Assembly: GCA_000349905.1 (NCBI GenBank)
Contig: KB722740.1
Location: 1,465,309 to 1,529,308, forward strand
Length of the DNA: 64,000 nucleotides
Direction of reading: 5' to 3'
Source of the DNA: Volvariella volvacea V23
Taxonomy: Eukaryota > Basidiomycota > Agaricomycetes > Agaricales > Pluteaceae
Made by a program: the position numbers and the translations under genes
Part shown: one piece after another, positions 14,053 through 22,550 of the stretch
How positions within the stretch are numbered: position 1 is the first letter of the stretch
Layout: the number at the start of each line of letters is the position of its first letter
The notes under the pieces: generated by a model
The model's input: the letters and a program-made list of their open reading frames with translations, nothing else
What the model was told of the DNA's origin: nothing
Database searches by the model: none

Positions 14053-14862
14053 TCAGATGTTGACGACACCAGCAACCAAGGCAACTGCCAAACCAGCAAA
14101 TCCACTCGCCACTTGGATAGCACCGTTGTTATTGCCAGAGTCGGCATTGTCGTCCTCAGAGTTGCTGGAACCGGAACCGGAGCCAGTACCAGAGCCAGTA
14201 CCGGTACCTGGGGTACCAGTGTTAGAGGGAGGAGTACCTGTATTGGCGGGCGTGGATGAACCGCTAGTGGCTGATGTGTCGGAACCAGTAGGTTCACTAT
14301 CATCATCGGTTGGGGTTGCAGAACTAAGGATGAAATTCAATTCTAAAATCAATTAACATAGATGCAATGAATGCTACTCACTCAGATTCAGAACCGCTGG
14401 GGTCCGCATCGTCTGTGGGGTCAGAGGGGGATGGTGTCGCTTCACCTACACCCACGTCGATACCCTATAGCGAACATAGTTGAGAACGCTTTAAATACCT
14501 TGTTTATGAAATAAGAACTTACCACGCTAGCGCATTCAGCCTGAAGACCGCTGAGGGCCAACGGGAGGTCGTCACCCGTGCAAGCACCTTGAATGCAAGT
14601 TGCTAAGGCGTTGATGAATTCAGTATCGCTGCAAATGCACAAGGAGTCGTCTGGATCGCATTCAGGGAATTGAACGCTTCCTACACAAGGAACTACGCAA
14701 TCTGTTCAAAAAAGAATTAAAATATTGCTGACTGGAAAGAGGGACCTCCGAGTCCTAACCAGGTACTTCAGTCTCCCCGCCAGTATCTTGCCGGGCAAAC
14801 AAGGTTGCACTAACGAGCGAAGCAACACAAGGCAACAAAACGAGTGGTGTGTGGAAGCGCAT
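14053..14862 (-). CDS. CFEM-domain cell-surface protein, GPI-type tail (copy 2)
   Basis: Four exons (14862-14760, 14701-14523, 14464-14382, 14323-14053) give 211 residues. The first three exons have exactly the same lengths as in copy 1 (103, 179, 83 nt) and the same phases. Signal peptide, eight-cysteine CFEM domain (DC, PC, EC, LC, IC, TC, AC, EC), Gly/Ser/Thr-rich spacer and hydrophobic C-terminus are all kept, so unlike its F-box neighbour this copy appears functional. Compared with copy 1, changes concentrate at the CFEM start (CVVPCVG against CALPCGG) and in the spacer length. Role at the cell surface or in heme handling is inferred from the family. Confidence 0.85.
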
Positions 14863-15246
14863 TATGGTCTTTTGCGAATATGGATTCTGGATGAGGGAAC
14901 GCCCAAGTTGGTAGGGTGAGAAGGAATGGCTGGCGCAGGGAAGTGATCCGCCTTAAATGTCATTTCTCTGAAAGCTTCATCCAAGCGTTGTCAAGCCGTC
15001 AACAAAAGTTTTAGGGGTGAAGCACTGAGGCTCGGAAGTGATGGCATCTACAGGACTTCGAAGTTTGATGGCCATGATGCCCCTTACAGGCGGCATTTCT
15101 GGCGGCCTCAATATTCGGGTGTCCCGGCATGTCTGACCAAAAGTGGCCTAGATTTTAACACAGTTCTATAGGCTCATGAACATAGTGCCATCGAAAGTGT
15201 AACCCGAAGATCGCCAAGCCTTACATACAAATGAACCTCGTTACGC

Positions 15247-16160
15247 TCACAACACCGCCCGTACTACGAGTACGACGCTGGCCATAGTGGCTGACAATCT
15301 CGCCTCACGGTGATGTGATACACTATTATTACTTGTATCGCTGCTTGAATCATTTGTTTCGTTGGAAGAATCTGCGGTGGCAGTGTCGGAGGTACTGATC
15401 GTGTGAGGGATGGTGTTTATGATTTAGAATGACGGGAAAGAGACAAAAGGTGCGTACGATTGGCTACTTGCGGTCACGCTCGAGCTGGTGTCACTGCTTG
15501 TAGGAATTGACCGACTTATCGTTTCCTCCGTTGCACTGCGAATGAAACAATGCAGGCATGAGCGGGTGACTCCAGGCCAACTCAACACAACTCACAGGGG
15601 AGCTTCCTCAATGCCTGATGTTTCTGGATCAGGCGTTGGAGCATCAGGATCTGGTTCTGTCTCCGTCTGTGTCCGACGTAGTTAGGATATCAGAACAGCT
15701 TAAGCACAAAACATCGACGTGTAGACATACAGGATTGTTGTACTCTTCGCAAATCGAGTTCACGTTATTCAACATATCCTGTTCGGCCTCTCCATCGCAC
15801 ATCTCCACGATACAGTTTCTGAACAACTCTAGGTATGGTAGGTTCGTGCAATGACATTCGGCATCGTTCGGGTTGCATTCAATGTCGTCGTCAAGTGCAT
15901 CACAAGGCTCGACGCATTCTGCACAGTCGTTAGAATTNNNNNNNNNNNNNNNNNNNNNNNNNNNNNNNNNNNNNNNNNNNNNNNNNNNNNNNNNNNNNNN
16001 NNNNNNNNNNNNNNNNNNNNNNNNNNNNNNNNNNNNNCAGTTGAATGGCGGATTTGTGGTTATACGTACCCCAGATTGGCTTTTGCCTGGCAGTCAGAAG
16101 AGATGAACTGGCGAAGGATATGCTAAAGTTGAGGAGCAAGACACAGGTGAAGTAGCGCAT
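15247..16160 (-). CDS. CFEM-domain surface protein, divergent (copy 3), gap inside intron 1
   Basis: Five exons join to 191 residues: 16160-16070 (signal peptide, MRYFTCVLLLNFSISFAS), 15918-15731 (CFEM domain), 15666-15596, 15535-15458, 15394-15247. The 100-N gap falls in intron 1, so the coding sequence seems complete. The domain keeps eight cysteines (EC, PC, EC, EC, HC, NC, MC, IC) but otherwise differs from copies 1 and 2, with many acidic residues (DALDDDIEC). Exon 1 ends in phase 1 and exon 2 in phase 0, as in the other copies. A Ser/Thr-rich spacer and a weakly hydrophobic tail (ATMASVVLVVRAVL) suggest a GPI signal, though a late Arg makes this less certain. Confidence 0.72.
15938..16037. 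other. Assembly gap (100 N)
   Basis: Fixed-length run of N, a scaffold placeholder; true length unknown. It lies in intron 1 of CFEM copy 3. Confidence 0.95.
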
Positions 16161-17301
16161 GCTTAGTTTCAATGTCAATGTCGATGGGGATGAAACAAAA
16201 GGTTCAAGGGTTTACCACTAAGCGAAGGGATTGCCTTCTATAGCTCCTAAATCAACGTGAGAGTGGTTGCATGCTGCAGTCTAGATTGACGATCGGTACA
16301 TTAATTGATTTGGATTGTGGAGGTATTTTCTTTAGATAATCGAACTTTGTGGTTGTTCTGTGTGGGAAAACAAGCCAATCAAACAAGTTACTGAAAGGCG
16401 TTCGACACAATCACAATGATGCCCGTCATTCAGGCGATTTTGGGTAAGTGTTTGCTGCCATTAGCCTTCAAGATGGCAGTCTCATAGAATGGGATTACCT
16501 TGTTACAATTGTTTGTTTATCCATTTTCCAGCAGTAATGTCTTTGTTGAGCCAACATTCACAATTCCACTAACAATAATGAGTTGTTTTAGCAAGCTGAG
16601 GTGCAGATGTGATACTTCATACAGAACCACTGGAACAGAGTAAGTGACTTCTGCTCTGCTGTCTATAAAAGCTTAGAACCTTTTCTTAGTTTGCCCACAA
16701 GATGGCCTCATTGGTGCCATCTATAGGGGTTATTATTTTATCACAAGTCCTAACTCTTCCTGCATTTTGATCTGCCATTAGGATTTAGCTGCAAGATATT
16801 CATCAGGGAGAACAGCATATGGCACATAAGAAAGACCCACTGCAATGGCCCCAGCTCTTTAGTCACAAGTTCTGCCATTTAGTCATCCTGATTTCTAAAT
16901 GATCTCCATGGCCCCCTTAGCATGCTTTGGCAGCAGCCTGAAAACTCCAACATGGTAATGTTGCAAACTGTTATATCTGGATTAGGCCACTTAGACCCTT
17001 CTTAAGTCCAGCAGCTGGAAAAGATCTGCAAGGATGTAGTAGAATTGTTATGACAACTCTGGGTTGTCAATTAACTTGTGTCTTGCTTTTCTTTTCTTTC
17101 TACATCTAATACCATCAACATATAAATACTTCACTTTCAATACCATAGTTCCTGAGTTTAGCCTTCTGTTTCTTTCTCTCACTTCATACTTCTCTCAAGT
17201 ACTCAAGATAGATTTATGTTTCAACTTACCTCATTACATCCCTTCTTGATCTCTTACCACCACCTTCCTATTTGGGACAGCCTCTCCTCCACTGTCTCAC
17301 T

Positions 17302-17547
17302 TGTTGTGGATACCCTCCTAACACATAACAGCCTATATAAGTGCTAAGATTTAAAGACAGAGTCCTTACCTAGATATATTGATTATATGAGAGCTTCAGA
17401 GATGAGAGTAGAGGTGGAAGAGAGGTAAGAATTGTAGAGGCCTTTGAAGGCCTTTATATACTCTACATGCTATTTATAGAGCATTGTATCTATTTGTACT
17501 AAGAACAAATACTATCTATTATTTATGAATACAATAGATGTTCAACA
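17302..17547. mobile_element. Candidate solo LTR of a retrotransposon
   Basis: A 246-bp block starts TGTTG and ends CAACA, giving perfect 5-bp inverted ends of the TG...CA type. It has a TATA-like motif (CCTATATAAG) near its start and A/T-rich sequence near its end, as in fungal LTRs. No second copy, primer-binding site or coding region is nearby. The five flanking bases (tcact and ccttc) do not match, so no target-site duplication is visible. Confidence 0.45.
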
Positions 17548-17900
17548 CCTTCAGTGCCTCCAATGTCCTCACCAGCTAGGAGGGTAAGTTGCCTGCATGC
17601 TGCAAGGCTGAGCACCTAGTTGGGAACACAATTAATAGGTGTGATGGGGTGGATGTCTACTGGATAAGGTGGATGGGGTAATGAGACAGTCTGGGGTTCT
17701 GTCTAGCCCATGATACAGGTGTATATCATTGGGGAAACACCAGATATGTGCCAGGGCACCAATTCAGAATAGTGTGGCAAGGCAGTTACTGTCTAGTAAC
17801 TTGGGCACAACCAGTGAGTACATCCTCCTTTTCATCACATTGCCTTGGGTTATGGTGGGCCCTTTTGGACAAAATTATTTGTCCTTGTTAATGAGGCCTG

Positions 17901-18379
17901 ACAGTCCAGATCAGTATCAAAGGTCCTGATGGTCCTGATGCTAAGTAAAAGGGTTTTAGCTAAATGGTTAGCAAATCAGGAAATGCATAATAAAGTAATA
18001 CAAAAATTCAAACTTACATTGGAGTTTTGAGATTGTTGTTGGTAACTTAAATATGGTGGGCAGTATTGGAACAAGGCAAGACACTTTTATTTCAACATAT
18101 AGGCAAATACATTGTGATTGAATATACCAGTGATACTAACTTGCATATGGTCTGCATCTGCAAGCTATATGATACATCTCAATGGTGCATATTAATATTT
18201 TCTTTCCATTTTTAAATCTAAATATTTATTTTCTAGAATGCTACACATGAGGATGTCAATTGTAAACTCTCCTGAGGGTCCTGAGGGTCCTGAATGTCCT
18301 GAATGTCCTGATTCCATGCCAAGACATTCAGGACCTATCAGGACCTGATTGGTACTGATTGGTACTGATTGGTACTGGA
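17901..18379. mobile_element. Candidate non-autonomous element with imperfect terminal inverted repeats
   Basis: The left end reads GTCCAG, then a CAGTATCA-like motif, then GGTCCTGAT twice. The complement of the right end reads GTCCAG, three ACCAATCAGT-like units, then GGTCCTGAT and GGTCCTGAA. The shared order suggests diverged terminal inverted repeats about 480 bp apart. The inside is A/T-rich and non-coding. No clear target duplication. Confidence 0.35.
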
Positions 18380-18604
18380 CCCTTCAATGTCAAGGGTTTT
18401 TGTCTGAAAAAGCCCTCCATAAGTCCTAGTCACTGTGTGGAAGATGCAAAACATAAAAGTGCATGAATCTGGTGAAAACCTGCTTAAGTAAGATTCCACA
18501 GAAATTCATCCTAATGTATAAAGTGTAGCTGAGCGAATGCAATTCAATCTTGTCCTGTCTCATCTTGCTCTCGACTCTTTACCCGCTGCGTCTTCAAACT
18601 GGCA

Positions 18605-18810
18605 ATGGATCCTCCGAGTCAGTCTCATCGTCGTTTGCTTTGTCTGTTCCTCACTGATCAGCATTCTTGAGAAGCTTTTCCATACACCAACGAAGAGCTC
18701 AATGAAGCTGGCCTTCTTGGCGAAGGCGAGTCCCTGAGTCATTTTGCGGGGCTACCCCGCTTACCATCTCCCTTGTAGGCGTTTCGGAGCCCGTCCAAGA
18801 GGTACTCAAG
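18605..18810 (+). other. Possible upstream exons of the protease-like gene, interrupted by TGA
   Basis: From the ATG at 18605 the frame reads MDPPSQSHRRLLCLFLTDQH, then TGA at 18668, then continues in the same frame as EAFPYTNEELNEAGLLGEG up to a GC donor (gcgagt) at 18726. It joins through a GC-AG intron (18726-18778) to VSEPVQEVLKMMRERPDLL. The reading after the stop looks like real protein and ends in the right phase. Either the gene has lost its original start through a nonsense change, or translation begins at 18811. Confidence 0.4.
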
Positions 18811-20681
18811 ATGATGAGAGAGCGTCCTGATCTCTTAGGAGGCGAGTCCTTGTCTTCTTTTCGCGTCTGTACCCACTTACCACTTCCCGCTTAGGAGTGT
18901 CTCTGTTCGCCCTCCAGTGTCTTAATGAATCGAGCCATCGCAAGTCCCTTGACTCACCCGCCTCGCCGGCCATTAGCGAGGCGCCTACTGACCCCTCCCC
19001 ACACTCCCTCGCCACGGATGCCACCGCTGTCTCTCCTTACGCTATCTCGGACTGGGAGAGGACCACCTACTACCTCGGTCTCGCTCCCGGCGGCGACCAT
19101 CCTGAACTCCTCTACCGTTCGGATCTACTCGAAAATCCCTTCCCCATGCCCACGGGCAGACACCCTCATCTCCCTACCAAGACCGCTCATGGAGTCTTCA
19201 ACACCCCGCTCAATGCCGTCTGGCACACTGTCGCTCCCCTGATTTGCGAGCTGTTGAAAGCTTCGAAGATTCGCTACTCCGCCATCAGCACAGTTCGTTT
19301 CGTCACCCACGGCGAGGATGGGAAGAACACTAGAGGCCCCGTCGTAATTTGGATTGCGACCCGTCCTGGCACCACCACCGCCGAGAACGCGCACGACGCT
19401 TCCCTGGAGATCCTCTCGCTTCTCAAGGCCCACGGAGTCGAGGGGGTCGTGGTCGAATGGTACGAGGGGGTCGTGGAGAGGCTGAAAGGTCCAGCCCTTC
19501 TGCACGTTACCGACGACAGCAACCCTATTCACTACGTTCGACGCTTCCTCAGTGCCGCACTCGGCATGCCAATTGCTGCAGCGGAGAGGGAGGCCGATAA
19601 TGCCCAGGGTTGCGTCACGCTGTTCTTCCACGAGAACAAGGACAAGCACGGCAACCCCAGCGACAGGGTGTTCGGTGTCAGTAACTGCCATGTCCTCCGC
19701 GAGGACACCACTGTCGAGTATGAGTTCAAGGGGTCCGGTGTAGCTGCCCAATGTGTACGAGTCAACGACTCCCATCGCTTCCAGCGTGGCCTGGACGAGA
19801 TCAAGGCTTGTATCGGTGGCTACGGAACTGACGCTGACCTCTTGGCGAGGGAGGTTGTTGAGTTGGAGGCGAAGCCGAAGAGCAAGGACCCGGAGGAGGC
19901 GGCGGAGGACGAGGCCGTGGAGGCTAAGAGGATGAAATTGGCGAAGGTGAAGAAGGATATCGGCGTACTCGAGGCCTTCTACAAGGAAGCTAACAATCAG
20001 TGGGGTGATATTGCGCACCATAATATCGGTCGTGTCGATTGGGCTCCAGAGATCACCGTCGACGTCCAGGGTCGCCGCTATAGCAGGGATATTGGTACGT
20101 TTTTGGCTGACCCGACGAGGTTCAAGGCCCACTTCAAGGGCAACGTCGTGGACTTGGGTGCGTTTGGACTTCTTTTTTTCGGATTTACCTCGTCTAACAA
20201 AAAGAAAAAACAACCTTTTCCAGAAACCAAGTTTACTCTCTCCCAACTCACTGATACGTTCAACTTCCCCCCGAATCGCCAACTCAGGATCAATGGGTTA
20301 ATTCCTCGCGAGCTCATCGTCAATCCCGACCTGTACGACAGCGCCGGCAACCCCTGCCTCATCGTCATGAAGGACGGTTGCACCACCGGTCTCACGGTCG
20401 GACGCTACGCCGGCCTGGAGGCCTACGTCTGCGACGAACGCGGCGTTGAGTCCGTCGAATTTGCTATTTACAACTATGACAAGCAGTCGGGCCCATTCTC
20501 CGCGAAAGGAGACTCAGGATCTCTGATCTTCGATGGCGAGGGCCGCATGCTTGGCATCCTCCACTCTGGGATGCCGAAAGGCAGCAGCAACCACGTCACC
20601 TTCGCCACCCCTGCCGAGTTTGCCATCGAGCAGCTCAAGAAAAGGTATCCCTACGCCGACTTCAACCGCACCACCTTCTAA
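18811..20681 (+). CDS. Trypsin-fold serine-protease-like protein, unknown family
   Basis: Exons 18811-18841, 18895-20157 and 20224-20681 give 583 residues from the ATG at 18811. The large open frame from 18897 begins with GTG, not ATG, so an upstream exon is required; the acceptor at 18894 supplies it. Chymotrypsin-like features appear in order: a His in SNCHVLRE (codon at 19689), an Asp in YSRDIGTF (20088) and a Ser in KGDSGSLIF (20514), which would form the triad; GDSGS is the classic serine-protease signature. A Lys/Glu-rich segment lies between His and Asp. No signal peptide is visible, so it may act inside the cell. The 66-nt intron 20158-20223 is in frame and stop-free. Codons are strongly G/C-ending, unlike the flanking A/T-rich tract. 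Confidence 0.68.
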
Positions 20682-20990
20682 ACGCCAACGACGTCGGCCT
20701 TCTGCTCTTCATCTTCTTCTACGACTCGTTCTGCTTTCTCGGCGCTCGGTTATCTGTTGGGTAGTTTTTGGTGCAGACAGATGCTTTGATCATCAAGTAG
20801 TTGTAAAGGTTCGTCTTTTCCTTCCGCCTTATCCTTTCGTACACATAGCTGACGACAAAGCCTGTGTATTGGCGAATCGTTCCCCAGCGTCTTCTTCTGC
20901 GGCCTCTTATCTTCCACTATGCCCCTTCCTTTTTCTGTCTGTGATTGCTCTCATTTCTGGCTGCCTGTTATCTGCTCCCCGGTTGTTGGT

Positions 20991-21435
20991 TCAGACGTGT
21001 CTTTTGACCGTTGATTCGCTTTTCACGTTCGTCTCTTTTTTCCGTCTTATCCTTCCATGCCGATAATTGACAACCTTGACGTCTAGATCTCCCGCGAACC
21101 TGCATGCTTCGTTTGTTCCTTTGACCTCAAAGTCCGACCAATACAGTTTGACGAGGTCCTCCAGAACAGCCCTTCCAGCCTTGCTCCGGGTGGTATCGAC
21201 GATGAACGTTAATTCCGCAAGATGTTGGCGAATGGGCATCAGATGGCGGATGCGAGCGAATGGAGTACGGTACTGCACGGTCGTAGTTTCTTGTGGTCCC
21301 GGATGAGAGAGGCCTCCGGGTCTGCTTGTTGTTGACGATGCGTTGCGCGTCAGCGTGAATTTGCTGTGCGCCCTGGTTGAGGAACACTTCGAACGATTTT
21401 TTGGTGCGTCCCACGGCTGAGAGTGACGAGATCAC
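20991..21435 (-). pseudogene. Gene fragment of unknown family, frame broken
   Basis: Two overlapping minus-strand frames read like one protein: VISSLSAVGRTKKSFEVF followed by a segment ending near AQRIVNNKQTR, then in another frame FARIRHLMPIRQHLAELTFI and LVKLYWSDFEVKG. The frame change near 21290 has no obvious GT-AG intron, so a frameshifted remnant is likely. No start or further exons found. Family not recognised. Confidence 0.35.
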
Positions 21436-22550
21436 ACCCCGGACTCGTAGTAGTTGAAACTATGTATCTGTATGGAAAATGAGTGCATGCTGAGTGGCAT
21501 GCTCAATATCCTAAACGAGTGATCAAAGGATAATCTACGAAAAAGGAAATTTGATCACAACATGTTAATACACGACTGCGAGTACGAGGCTCGCTCCTAT
21601 TGTCCTGTTGGCTGATTAGGAAATGTCCTTTCAGCAGAGAGTAGTGTAGGTCGATAGGGGAGACAAGTGGGATGTCGATGAGGGCGTTGAAGGGGCAAAG
21701 TGGAGAGCATCAAGCACGAAGGAGGGCCCCCTTATATAGAGCCAGGAGCATAGCCCCTCGACTCTAGCAGACATAACGAATTTGCACTTGTACAAACGAA
21801 GCTCATCGACTCGGCAGTGACGACAAGAACCGTCACACTCATGCTGTGATTCCAGGATCGCGATGGACCAAATCTGGCAAGACTCGGTCCCGGATTAGAT
21901 TGAACCGGCGCTTGTTCATGGTGGTGACCTCGACTGAAGTGGACGGAAAAAATTCTGCAACCGTGTATAAGAGTATTTAAAGGGATGGCAAACGTCGACG
22001 CACAATTCCAAGCACAGAACGTGTTAAATTTGTACAGCGTCGAGTCAGATTGTTGATCCGAGGTGTGGATACAGTCAAAGAAGTAGGGATACTAGTACAA
22101 CAATTGTTCAGCTGTGGGACAGGTATCGAGGCCTGAATGAAATATCAGAATTCGGATGAAACGTACACATCTCTACGTATGAAAGGTTCCGATCAAACAA
22201 CAATGATTGAACAGGGGAATTGCTGTGCCGAAGTTCAATCCATTGAAGGGCCTGGATATGATGGAGTTACACTATGTACAACACGGATTAAGGGATGATA
22301 AACTAGGTCAAGGCAAATCGGTCCGAGTATGCATGTTGTACATTAAGGAGATATATAGACAATTCGAAGACATGGAGCTAACGGGAACTCTAAAAGGTTA
22401 CAACCCGGAAATTAAGGCGGTCATGGTGTGGAGTATAGACACGAGTTCATATTACACATCACATAGTAGAGATAACAAGGTTGAACTGAAGAAGGGAACG
22501 AACCGATACCGGGAGAAGGTGAGTTGAACACCGTCGCCTGGAAAGTCGAA
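21436..22550. other. Intergenic region, nothing recognised
   Basis: About 1.1 kb downstream of the Zn2Cys6 gene on the minus strand. Only short unconvincing frames; no RNA gene or repeat seen. Confidence 0.45.

Larger units (their letters stand above)
12436..14985. repeat. Tandem segmental duplication, unit 2 (F-box + CFEM)
   Basis: Second copy of the 9819-12395 module, directly adjacent and in the same orientation. The F-box part has decayed while the CFEM part is intact. Confidence 0.7.
16161..18604. other. A/T-rich gene-free tract with element remnants
   Basis: Base composition shifts to clearly more A/T than the neighbouring genes, codon-like reading disappears, and short tandem motifs (ggtcctgat, ggtactgatt, cctgaatgt) appear. 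It holds a candidate solo LTR (17302-17547) and a candidate inverted-repeat element (about 17901-18379). I see no transposase or reverse transcriptase coding. Confidence 0.6.

Noticed and set aside
18897..18899. Start of the protease-like protein at 18897
   Set aside because: The codon is GTG, and it lies directly after a splice acceptor; a spliced upstream exon with ATG fits better.
19125..20282. Long minus-strand frame (385 codons) opposite the protease-like gene
   Set aside because: It is the antisense shadow of a strongly G/C-biased coding exon, shows no motifs, and the sense frame has a clear triad.
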